Below are positions 5,636 through 11,435 of a stretch of DNA of 11,435 bases, in pieces. Within the stretch, counting starts at the first letter, position 1. Each line of letters starts with the position of its first letter. The notes under the pieces are model-generated. The model searched no databases. It had not been told where the DNA came from and worked only from the letters and a program-made list of their open reading frames with translations. The stretch is from Anaerolineae bacterium. GTDB lineage: Bacteria > Chloroflexota > Anaerolineae > B4-G1. The stretch covers positions 1 to 11,435 of the forward strand of contig JALWUZ010000705.1 of assembly GCA_027079895.1 (NCBI GenBank). Reading direction: 5' to 3'. A program made the translations under genes and the position numbers.

Positions 5636-8072
5636 ACTGAGGCCGTCGCTGCTCCCGTTGTTTCTTTCCCCTGACGTGCTCCCCGCCGGGCACGCTTACC
5701 AACAATTGGGCGTCACGTGCGTTCTGTTTTTCCTGCTCATCGTCCTGGGGCTGGCCCTGTTCGCCTGGATGCAAATCCGCCGCGTCCAGGCTGAGCAGGA
5801 AGCCCGCCAACGCCGCGCCCAGTTGAACTCCCTGCGCGAACTCAGCCTGGAGATCACCTCCCAATTGGATTTGGAGACTCTGCTCCACTCCATCGTCACT
5901 CAGGCCATCGTCCTGCTGGGCGGCGTGGGTGGGGGACTGTTCCTCTACCGACCGGAGAAAGAGGCGTTGGAGTGGGTGGTCTCGGTGGACGACCCCGCCC
6001 CGGTCGGCATCCTGCTCCGCAAAGGGGACGGGTTCGGCGGTCGGATTCTGGAAAGCCGCCGCCCGCTCATCGTGGAGAATTACCAGGAGTGGGAGGGCCG
6101 GGCGGCGATCTTCGAGGAGTACGGCTACACCTCCCTCGTCGGCGCTCCGGTCATCTTCGAGGATGACTGCCTGGGGGTGCTCATCATCAACGGGGAGCCC
6201 GGCCACACCTTCTCCCCCGACGATGCCGAGTTGCTGACTATGTTCGCCGCCCAGGCCGCCATCGCCATCCGCAACGCCCGCCTGTACGAACAGGCCCGCC
6301 AGGAGATCGCCCGTCGGGAGGAGGTCGAGGCGGTGCTCCGGGAGAGCGAAGAGCGTTACCGCAGCCTGGTAGAACTCTCTCCTGTCGCCATCGTGGTGCA
6401 TATCGAGGGGCGTATTGCCTACGTCAACCCGGCCGGGGTCAGGATGTTGGGGATGGACAGCCCCGACGCGCTCATCGGCAGGCCGATTATGGAGTTCGTC
6501 CACCCCGGCGACCGGAAGGCGGTGCAGGAGCGCGTCACTCGTGTGGTGAGGGGGGAGCCCGCCCCCGTGAGCGAGGAAAAACTGGTGACGCCGAAGGGGG
6601 ATGTCCTGTACGCCGAGATCGCCGCTGCTCCCGTCACCTATCGGGGTGAGGCGGCGGTGCTGGTCGTCGTCCACGACATCACCGAGCGGGTGCGGATGGA
6701 GCAGGCTCTCCGCCACTACGCGACCCGCTTGCAGATTCTGCGCGAGATAGACCGCGCCGTCCTCTCCGCCCGCTCGCCGCAGGAGATCGCTCAGGCGGTG
6801 CTGGGCCGTCTCCAGGAACTGGTGCCCAGCCAGTGGAGCGTTTTCCTGGTGCTCGATTGGGATAAGGAGACGGTCGAATTGCTCGCCAGCCGCGCCGACG
6901 GTGACTTGCGGGGGCAGTTGGACGACCTGCCCGCCATAAACATCGGCGACATCAGCCGGATAGATGTCCTGAAGCGCGGTCAGAGCCTGATGGAGAACGA
7001 CCTGACCACACTGCCCGACCCCTCCCCGGCGGTGAAACGGCTGCTCGCTGCCGGAGTGCGCTCGGCGTTGGCCGTCCCCCTCATCGTCCAGGGAGAACTG
7101 GTCGGGCTGCTGGCGTTGGGGACTGTCGAGCCCAACGGCTTCACCGCCGAGCACCTGGAGGTCGCCGATGAGATCTCCAATCAGTTGGCCATTGCCGTCC
7201 AGCAAGCCCGTCTCCACGAGGAACTGGAGCGGCACGCCGCCGAACTGTCGCAGGCCCTCGCCCGGCAGCAGGAACTGGAACGGCTCAGGAGCGAATTTAT
7301 CCAGAACGTCTCCCACGAGTTGCGGACGCCCCTCGCCATCGCCCGCGGCTACGCCGAGTTGTTGGAGGACGGCACGTTGGGCGACCTGTCCCCGGAACAG
7401 GCCCAGGCCGTCTCCACCATCGCCGGGCGCACGCGCGGCCTCAGCCGGCTGCTGGACAACTTCGCTGCCATCCTGGACATCGAAGCCCACCTGCTCCAGC
7501 CCCGTCCGGTGGATATGGCCGCTCTGGTGCGGGACGCGCTGCGCGACATACAGCCCACCGTCGCCGAGGCCCACCTGACGTTGACCTTCGACATCACCGC
7601 CGACCTGCCCCCTGTCTCCGGCGACCCGGTACATCTGCGTTACGCCGTGGACAGTCTGCTGGACAACGCCGTCAAGTTCACCCCGGCGGGCGGCGCCATC
7701 ACCGTGCGGCTGACGGCCGCCGACGACGGTCGCGCCTGTTGCCTGGAGGTCGCCGACACCGGCATCGGCATCCCCCCGGAGGAGCACGAGCGCATCTTCG
7801 AGCGTTTCTACCAGGTCAACGGCACCACCACCCGCCGTTACGGTGGGACCGGTCTGGGGCTGGCGTTGGTCAAGGAGATCGTGGAGGAGCACGGCGGTTC
7901 CGTGAGCGTCGAGAGCGCGGTCGGTCAGGGGAGCACCTTTACCGTCGTGCTGCCGACCGACGACAAAGCAAAAGAGCCCGACGAGTACCGTTACCCGTTG
8001 GGCTCCTGGCGCCCCCGGCGCGATTTGAACGCGCAGCCTGCGGATTCGAAGTCCGTCGCTCTGTCCAATTGA
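5616..8072 (+). CDS. Membrane-anchored sensor histidine kinase, TM-GAF-PAS-GAF-HisKA-HATPase
   Basis: This 818-residue kinase begins at ATG 5616 with AAAGGAG nine bases upstream, inside the end of the preceding gene. The order is: one transmembrane helix (about 30-51), coiled linker, GAF (about 75-220), PAS (about 245-365, starting RYRSLVELSP), GAF (about 378-535), HisKA with the phospho-acceptor His567 in SHELRTPLA, then HATPase_c with Asn684 in DNAVKFTP, DTGIGIP (714-720) and GGTGLGLALV. All catalytic motifs are intact. With no extracellular loop of note, sensing is probably cytoplasmic through GAF/PAS ligands. No response regulator is adjacent, so it is an orphan. The catalytic domain ends near residue 785. 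The last 30 or so codons read through a tRNA terminator and then antisense through most of tRNA-Arg to a stop at 8072, so the C-terminal tail is unlikely to be functional sequence. Confidence 0.93.
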   Translation: MDGISVELRPSLLPLFLSPDVLPAGHAYQQLGVTCVLFFLLIVLGLALFAWMQIRRVQAEQEARQRRAQLNSLRELSLEITSQLDLETLLHSIVTQAIVLLGGVGGGLFLYRPEKEALEWVVSVDDPAPVGILLRKGDGFGGRILESRRPLIVENYQEWEGRAAIFEEYGYTSLVGAPVIFEDDCLGVLIINGEPGHTFSPDDAELLTMFAAQAAIAIRNARLYEQARQEIARREEVEAVLRESEERYRSLVELSPVAIVVHIEGRIAYVNPAGVRMLGMDSPDALIGRPIMEFVHPGDRKAVQERVTRVVRGEPAPVSEEKLVTPKGDVLYAEIAAAPVTYRGEAAVLVVVHDITERVRMEQALRHYATRLQILREIDRAVLSARSPQEIAQAVLGRLQELVPSQWSVFLVLDWDKETVELLASRADGDLRGQLDDLPAINIGDISRIDVLKRGQSLMENDLTTLPDPSPAVKRLLAAGVRSALAVPLIVQGELVGLLALGTVEPNGFTAEHLEVADEISNQLAIAVQQARLHEELERHAAELSQALARQQELERLRSEFIQNVSHELRTPLAIARGYAELLEDGTLGDLSPEQAQAVSTIAGRTRGLSRLLDNFAAILDIEAHLLQPRPVDMAALVRDALRDIQPTVAEAHLTLTFDITADLPPVSGDPVHLRYAVDSLLDNAVKFTPAGGAITVRLTAADDGRACCLEVADTGIGIPPEEHERIFERFYQVNGTTTRRYGGTGLGLALVKEIVEEHGGSVSVESAVGQGSTFTVVLPTDDKAKEPDEYRYPLGSWRPRRDLNAQPADSKSVALSN
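7963..8005 (-). terminator. Intrinsic terminator of tRNA-Arg
   Basis: On the minus strand a 10-bp stem (7996-8005 with 7974-7983, one G-T wobble, 12-nt loop) begins just after the encoded CCA of tRNA-Arg and is followed by TTTTGCTTTGT. It lies inside the 3' end of the kinase reading frame on the opposite strand. Confidence 0.7.
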
Positions 8073-8083
8073 GCTACGGGGGC
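8007..8083 (-). tRNA. tRNA-Arg (anticodon TCG)
   Basis: This is a complete cloverleaf of 77 nt with encoded CCA. The acceptor GCCCCCG/CGGGGGC has discriminator G. The D-arm is GCTC/GAGC, the anticodon loop CTTCGAA gives TCG at 34-36, and the T-arm is GCGCG-TTCAAAT-CGCGC. The anticodon stem has an A27-C43 mismatch at its outer end and is otherwise paired. It reads CGA and probably other CGN codons. Its 3' half lies under the end of the kinase ORF on the other strand. Confidence 0.95.
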
Positions 8084-8099
8084 ATTTGGTGTATAATTT

Positions 8100-8125
8100 A
8101 GGCCGGACAACACCTCGTCCGGCCT
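8100..8125. other. 9-bp perfect hairpin between the two tRNA genes
   Basis: AGGCCGGAC and its complement are separated by an 8-nt loop. On the minus strand TAAATTATAC follows, too weak a T-run for a confident terminator. It may be a partial terminator of tRNA-His or a processing signal in a tRNA-His/tRNA-Arg co-transcript. The TTATAC beside it could serve as -10 for tRNA-Arg, but no convincing -35 is visible. Confidence 0.5.
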
Positions 8126-8130
8126 CGGTC

Positions 8131-8207
8131 TGGGGTGAGTGATGGGATTCGAACCCACAATCTCCTGGGCCACAACCAGGTGCCTTAACCATTAGGCCAC
8201 ACCCACC
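8131..8207 (-). tRNA. tRNA-His (anticodon GTG)
   Basis: Cloverleaf with acceptor GTGGGTG/CACTCAC (one G-T wobble), an extra encoded G at position -1 (8207) facing discriminator C73, and encoded CCA. The G-1:C73 pair is the diagnostic identity element of tRNA-His. Anticodon loop TTGTGGC gives GTG; T-arm is GTGGG-TTCGAAT-CCCAT. Confidence 0.97.
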
Positions 8208-8217
8208 ACGCGGCGGT

Positions 8218-8246
8218 ATTGTACCACAAACCGTCTAAAGGAGCAA
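8218..8246 (-). promoter_or_regulatory. Promoter of tRNA-His
   Basis: On the minus strand an extended -10, TGGTACAAT (hexamer at 8218-8223), is preceded after 17 bases by the weak -35 TTGCTC (8241-8246). The predicted start near 8211 is four bases upstream of the tRNA. The -35 overlaps the ribosome binding site of the opposite gene at 8250. Confidence 0.55.
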
Positions 8247-8249
8247 ATT

Positions 8250-8756
8250 ATGGATCTGAGACCCCCACCCATCCACCGGCATCCGGTACGCATCCTGACC
8301 GCCGATTTCCTGTTCATCGGGCTGCTGGAAACGGTCGGCCCGGCGGACACCTACATCAACGACCCGTCTCGTGACAGCCTCTCGCTCCACGAGGCGCAGG
8401 TGTATCCGGTGCGGCCCGGCACTCCACTGGCGAGCATGCAGCGGCCCTACGTCGTCGTGCTGAGGTCCAACATCATCCTGATGTACTTCGACGACGCCGA
8501 CACCCGCCGCTCGATCAGCATGCTCACCCGCAAGGAACTGCTGGTGTCCTATACTCCGGTCGCCGTCTGCCGGGGATACTTCCACATGCCCGCCGAGGCC
8601 AAACTCGGCGACTTCCTGGGAGTCGTCCCCACCATTTTGCTGCCCGTGACCGAGACGAGCATATTCCCGCTGGTGGACATGCACGGGAAATTCCCCACCC
8701 AGAGCGACCTGGTGCTGATGGGGAAGCAGTACATCAACTTCTACCACACCGCGTAA
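8250..8756 (+). CDS. Unknown protein with two tandem copies of one domain
   Basis: This 168-residue soluble protein has no signal peptide or transmembrane segment. The ATG at 8250 follows AAAGGAG by seven bases. The two halves look homologous. Residues 13-80 run VRILTADFLFIGLLE ... SLSLHEAQVYPV ... VVVLRSNIILMYF. Residues 98-166 run LLVSYTPVAVCRGYF ... ILLPVTETSIFPL ... LVLMGKQYINFYH. Each half has the β-rich pattern 'strand, G-strand, (D)xL, strand, T/E-A/S-x-(V/I)-x-P(V/L), strand'. I recall small bacterial proteins of this type annotated with a DUF (possibly DUF6812), but I am not certain. No catalytic residues stand out, so a small β-barrel binding role is a guess. It converges on the MBL-fold hydrolase gene with 35 bases between, and is divergent from tRNA-His. 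Confidence 0.8.
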   Translation: MDLRPPPIHRHPVRILTADFLFIGLLETVGPADTYINDPSRDSLSLHEAQVYPVRPGTPLASMQRPYVVVLRSNIILMYFDDADTRRSISMLTRKELLVSYTPVAVCRGYFHMPAEAKLGDFLGVVPTILLPVTETSIFPLVDMHGKFPTQSDLVLMGKQYINFYHTA

Positions 8757-8791
8757 CCTGCGCCGGGCGGGCCTGGCGAACCCACCCCATC

Positions 8792-9769
8792 TCATTCCCT
8801 CCTGCGCCGCCAGTAGGCGACCCGCAGCCGCTGTTGCGACTGCACCTCTCCCCGTTCCTCCAACCACTGCAAGTGCCCGATCACCTCGGACGCGGCGAGA
8901 AAGTAGTTCACCGGATCGAGGGCGGGGAACAGCCGCTCGACCAACCGATGCACGGTGAGTTCCTCGTCCCCCAGCGCGTCCATGACCTGCCGCGCCCGCC
9001 GCTCGTGGAAGGCCAGCCGCTCCCGCACCAGCCCCGGTACGTCGTTGATGACCGGCCCATGCCCCGGCAACGCCAGCGCGATGTCCAGGGCGGCGACCCG
9101 GCGCAGTTGGGCCAGGTAGTCCACCAGGCGGCGGGGACGCTCTTTTTCGCCGGGCGGCGGCGGCTCGACGATCGGGTTGGAGGAGACGTGGCGCAGGAGG
9201 TGGTCGCTGGAAAGCAGAAGCCGCCGTCGCGGCTGGTGCAGGCAGATGAGCCCGCCGGTGTGTCCGGGCGTGTGGAGCACCACCCACTCCTCATCCCCCA
9301 GACGGAGCACATCCCCATCGGACAGCGTGCCGTCGGGGGTCAGCGGCTCCTCGTACCGGCTCATCCCCCGCCGCATGCGGGAAAGGCGGAGCAGCATCTG
9401 GGGCGGCACTCCGGCCCAGCGCAGCACATCGGCGTAGAAGGCCAGACGGCGGGCGCCGCTCCCTCCGTCCAGCCAGGGGATGTTGAGGGCGTGGGTCAGC
9501 ACCTCCGCGCCGGAGAGCCGCGCCACTTCCGCCGCCAGGCCGCTGTGGTCGGCGTGGGCGTGGGTGAGCACTATGCGCCCCACCTCCGCCAGTTGATGTC
9601 CATACGCGGCCAGCCCACGCTTCAGGGCGGCGCGGGCCGGTTCGTAACGCGGCCCGACATCCACCAGCGTGAGCGGGTCGCCTTCGGCCAGGTAGACGTT
9701 GACCGGCCCGATGGGGAACGGCGTCGGGACGGTGATGGTGTGCAGGTACCCCGGCACGGCGAGGCTCAT
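8792..9769 (-). CDS. MBL-fold metallo-hydrolase (glyoxalase II-like)
   Basis: This 325-residue metallo-β-lactamase-fold enzyme has every metal ligand visible: His70, His72, Asp74 and His75 in THAHADHSGL, His170 in HTPGHTGG, Asp189 in LLLSSDHLL and His237 in LPGHGPVI. That order is the dinuclear zinc or iron site of the glyoxalase II/RNase Z-like group. A C-terminal helical extension (about 240-325, ending in an Arg-rich tail) resembles that of LACTB2-like or thioester-hydrolysing members. The substrate is unknown. Because it is coupled to a MaoC-like protein, an acyl-CoA or thioester substrate is a reasonable inference. ATG 9769 overlaps the stop of the MaoC gene (ATGA), so the start is well supported. 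Confidence 0.92.
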   Translation of the reverse strand: MSLAVPGYLHTITVPTPFPIGPVNVYLAEGDPLTLVDVGPRYEPARAALKRGLAAYGHQLAEVGRIVLTHAHADHSGLAAEVARLSGAEVLTHALNIPWLDGGSGARRLAFYADVLRWAGVPPQMLLRLSRMRRGMSRYEEPLTPDGTLSDGDVLRLGDEEWVVLHTPGHTGGLICLHQPRRRLLLSSDHLLRHVSSNPIVEPPPPGEKERPRRLVDYLAQLRRVAALDIALALPGHGPVINDVPGLVRERLAFHERRARQVMDALGDEELTVHRLVERLFPALDPVNYFLAASEVIGHLQWLEERGEVQSQQRLRVAYWRRRRE

Positions 9770-10230
9770 TGTGGCCGGCCCTTGATGAGCATCGTCCAGG
9801 TGCCTTTTTGCGTCACCTCGTCCCGCTGATTGAGGATGACGACCCCGAAAACGACGAACCCCCCACCCAGACGGGGCATGGCCTTCTTCTTTTTGACCTC
9901 GGCCCGCACCCGGATGGTGTCCCCGATTTTGATGGGGGCGCGGAACTTCCACTCCAAGCCGGTGAACGCCTGCGCCGTCCCCTCGACGAACCCCAGGCGG
10001 GCCGCCAGCCCGCTGGCGATGGAGAGCCCCAACAGTCCGTGGGCGATACGCTCCCCGTAGAGCGTCCCTTTGGCGAACTCGGCGTCGGTGTGCAACTGGT
10101 TGTAGTCGCCGGAAAGCCCGGCGAAGAGGACGATGTCGGCCTCGGTGATGGTGCGGCCGGCGGTCTCCACCACGTCGCCGACGGTGAACTCCTCGAAATA
10201 CCGTCCCTGAGGGCGTGACTGTGCGGTCAT
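9766..10230 (-). CDS. MaoC-like dehydratase (hot-dog fold)
   Basis: This 154-residue single hot-dog domain belongs to the MaoC/R-specific enoyl-CoA hydratase group. The hydratase-2 motif appears as FAGLSGDYNQLHTDAEFA, with the catalytic pair Asp42 and His47; the usual Pro after Asn44 is Gln here. RIAHGLLGLSIASG follows, as in the family. It probably hydrates enoyl-CoA or handles a related acyl-CoA, though some homologues lack proven activity. ATG 10230 with AAAGGAG seven bases upstream is preferred over a GTG at 10269, which has no ribosome binding site and lies at the promoter's -10. The stop overlaps the ATG of the MBL-fold gene, making a two-gene operon. Confidence 0.92.
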   Translation of the reverse strand: MTAQSRPQGRYFEEFTVGDVVETAGRTITEADIVLFAGLSGDYNQLHTDAEFAKGTLYGERIAHGLLGLSIASGLAARLGFVEGTAQAFTGLEWKFRAPIKIGDTIRVRAEVKKKKAMPRLGGGFVVFGVVILNQRDEVTQKGTWTMLIKGRPQ

Positions 10231-10259
10231 AACGACTCCTTTGCTGCGATTTTGGTGGA

Positions 10260-10288
10260 ATTGTAACACCGTCGGAGCGGAGGCGCAA
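10260..10288 (-). promoter_or_regulatory. Promoter of the maoC-like/MBL operon
   Basis: On the minus strand TTGCGC (10283-10288), a 17-base spacer and TACAAT (10260-10265). The predicted start is near 10253, about 23 bases before the ATG. It is back-to-back with the rightward promoter whose -35 begins at 10302. Confidence 0.6.
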
Positions 10289-10301
10289 CTTGCAACGCCG
10301 G

Positions 10302-10329
10302 TTGACTATCCCCCCGCCCGTGCTATACT
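10302..10329 (+). promoter_or_regulatory. Promoter of the DUF503/SCP2-like pair
   Basis: TTGACT (10302-10307), a 16-base spacer and TATACT (10324-10329). Only eight bases separate the -10 from the ATG at 10338, so the transcript would have a leader of about 0-3 nt. Confidence 0.7.
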
Positions 10330-10337
10330 CGTCAGGT

Positions 10338-10622
10338 ATGACCGTCGGCCTGTGCAGCATCGAACTTTACCTCCCCGGCAGCGGCTCGCTGAAAGGGAAG
10401 CGCAGCCGCCTCAAGCCTCTGCTCCACCGTCTGCGGCGCGAGTTCAATCTGGCGGCCGCCGAGACCGCCCACAACGACCTCTGGCAATCGGCGGGAATCT
10501 CCATCGTCACCGTCGCCAACGACGCCGGCCGGGTGTACGCCGTGCTGGAACGGGCTGTGCATTGGATCGAGAATCAGCACCCCGAAGTGCAGGTCGTGGA
10601 TTGGCACATCGAGGTGTGGTGA
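10338..10622 (+). CDS. DUF503 (YlxP-like) small protein
   Basis: This 94-residue protein matches DUF503/YlxP: it opens MTVGLCSIELYLPGSGSLKG, continues KRSRLKPLLHRLRREFNLAAAE, and ends with a β-strand around VVDWHIEVW. In many bacteria ylxP is near infB and rbfA, which led to suggestions of a role in ribosome maturation; here it is elsewhere and the role remains unproven. ATG 10338 is chosen over an upstream in-frame ATG at 10290, because the family's N-terminus begins there and the promoter -10 lies between the two. There is no clear ribosome binding site, which fits leaderless translation. The next gene follows after 31 bases. Confidence 0.88.
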   Translation: MTVGLCSIELYLPGSGSLKGKRSRLKPLLHRLRREFNLAAAETAHNDLWQSAGISIVTVANDAGRVYAVLERAVHWIENQHPEVQVVDWHIEVW

Positions 10623-10653
10623 GTAGCGGCGCATATCTTCCGGGAGGAGAATT

Positions 10654-11424
10654 ATGAACGCTCTGCTTCAGTCCTGCATCTACCTCAAGGCCGTCCTGCC
10701 ACTGATGGAGGACCTGGTCGCCTACGACGAGGAGGCCGCCGCAGCCATCGCCGGGGAGAATCTGGTGCTCCAGTTCGAGGTCAAGGGCGGGCCTATCGCT
10801 CACCTCGACATCGGCGGGGGGAAAATCCGGCACGGCATCGGCCCCCACCCCCGCCCCGATGTGCGCCTCACCTTCAAGTCGCCGGAGTTGCTCAACCGCC
10901 TCTTCGAAGGGGAGGACGTGCGCCCCGGAATCCGCAAGGGGTTCACGCACATCGGTTTCCTGACCAAGAAGTTCCCCCGCCTGTCGGAACGGCTGAGTTA
11001 TCACCTGGAAGGAGAGGGGCAGAAGGCCCAGGGGCCGGAGGCGGACCGCTTCCTGGTGACGCTCGGCCTCCACGCTATGCTGGCCGGGATGGCGACCGTC
11101 GCCAACGATGACCCGTTGCTGGCCGAGACCGCCGCCGAGACGCCCCCGGGCACGCTGTTGGTGAAGGTGTTGCCGGACGGGCCCTTCGGCAGCGTCGCCA
11201 AAGCCGCCGGCGGGGAGTTCATCTCCACCTTCGGGCAGCCGGTGGCCCATCCCAACGCGGTGATGGAGTTCGACGACCTCTCCGTCGCCCGCCGTCTCAT
11301 CGAGGGGCATCTGAGCGCGGTCGTCGCCATCGGCACCGGCGAGGTGCGGATCCGCGGCAATCTCCCGCTGGTGGAGAAGATCAACATCTTCCTGAACCGC
11401 TTCAGCAAACTGATGGCGCGTTGA
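10654..11424 (+). CDS. SCP2-like sterol/lipid-binding domain protein
   Basis: This 256-residue soluble protein has no signal peptide. The first half (about 35-115) has the SCP2-type arrangement: LVLQFEVKGGPIAHLDIGGG, then RPDVRLTFKSPELLNRLFEG and a helix. The second half (about 190-256) includes PNAVMEFDDLSVARRLIEGH and GEVRIRGNLPLVEKINIFLN. The motif 'D-(V/A)-x-(L/M)-x-F-x-(S/D)' followed by a helix with R/RL occurs in both halves, so it may be a duplicated SCP2 fold. SCP2 domains bind lipids or acyl-CoA in a hydrophobic pocket; the ligand is not predictable. GGAGGAG precedes the ATG by six bases. It is downstream of DUF503 and probably co-transcribed. Confidence 0.8.
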   Translation: MNALLQSCIYLKAVLPLMEDLVAYDEEAAAAIAGENLVLQFEVKGGPIAHLDIGGGKIRHGIGPHPRPDVRLTFKSPELLNRLFEGEDVRPGIRKGFTHIGFLTKKFPRLSERLSYHLEGEGQKAQGPEADRFLVTLGLHAMLAGMATVANDDPLLAETAAETPPGTLLVKVLPDGPFGSVAKAAGGEFISTFGQPVAHPNAVMEFDDLSVARRLIEGHLSAVVAIGTGEVRIRGNLPLVEKINIFLNRFSKLMAR

Positions 11425-11435
11425 ACGTCGCGCGA

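Noticed and set aside
5556..8192. An 878-codon minus-strand frame opposite the kinase
   Set aside because: It is a composition-driven antisense frame of a GC-rich gene. It starts inside tRNA-His, crosses tRNA-Arg and resembles no protein family.
8757..8791. A bidirectional terminator between the convergent genes at 8756 and 8792
   Set aside because: Only a weak 4-bp CGCC/GGCG pairing without T-runs is visible.
8792..10360. A 522-codon frame that would fuse an N-terminal extension to the MBL-fold protein
   Set aside because: The extension is the +1 shadow of the MaoC-like gene. The real start is the ATGA overlap at 9769.

Overview
The window is GC-rich chromosomal DNA with dense, compact operons. 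Stop/start overlaps of 1-20 bases, AGGAG-type ribosome binding sites and tRNAs with encoded CCA all point to a bacterium. The mixture of families (HNH nuclease, Acr3/ArsC, GAF-PAS-GAF histidine kinase, MBL-fold hydrolase, MaoC-like protein, YlxP/DUF503, SCP2-like protein) looks most like a Chloroflexota (Anaerolineae-like) genome. That assignment is an impression from family content, not from a marker gene.

Left third (1-4860, all genes on the minus strand). In transcription order, the first unit is an arsenic operon. A sigma70-like promoter with ArsR-type repeated boxes (about 4781-4840) drives a broken arsR remnant, an Acr3 arsenite efflux permease, a thioredoxin-type arsenate reductase and a patatin-like lipase. 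The arsR reading frame is cut after about 31 codons and runs into what looks like the tail of another membrane protein, so the repressor appears to have been lost by a deletion. The patatin gene overlaps the arsC stop and has no ATG, GTG or TTG that would include its oxyanion-hole motif. Next comes a strong promoter (2131-2158), a leader of about 200 nt ending in a near-perfect intrinsic terminator (1921-1953), and then an operon of an HNH endonuclease, an amino-acid-type substrate-binding lipoprotein and a polytopic membrane protein that leaves the window.

Middle (4860-8260). The intergenic region between the ars promoter and a rightward promoter holds a 154-bp MITE-like element, with 13-bp perfect terminal inverted repeats (18 of 21 in the longer alignment) and a 9-bp target duplication. 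To its right, a small membrane protein and an 818-residue TM-GAF-PAS-GAF sensor histidine kinase form an overlapping pair. The kinase reading frame runs on into a convergent tRNA-Arg(TCG) gene and across that tRNA's terminator. A tRNA-His(GTG) gene lies just upstream of the tRNA-Arg on the minus strand.

Right third (8250-11435). A protein of unknown function that appears to be a tandem duplication of one domain (plus strand) converges on a minus-strand pair encoding a MaoC-like dehydratase-fold protein and an MBL-fold hydrolase. From the same intergenic region a divergent promoter drives a DUF503/YlxP-like protein, apparently from a nearly leaderless transcript, followed by an SCP2-like lipid-binding protein.

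No CRISPR array, phage module or complete insertion sequence is present. The points most worth checking are the MITE, the arsR deletion scar, the start of the patatin gene and the terminator-containing leader of the HNH operon.
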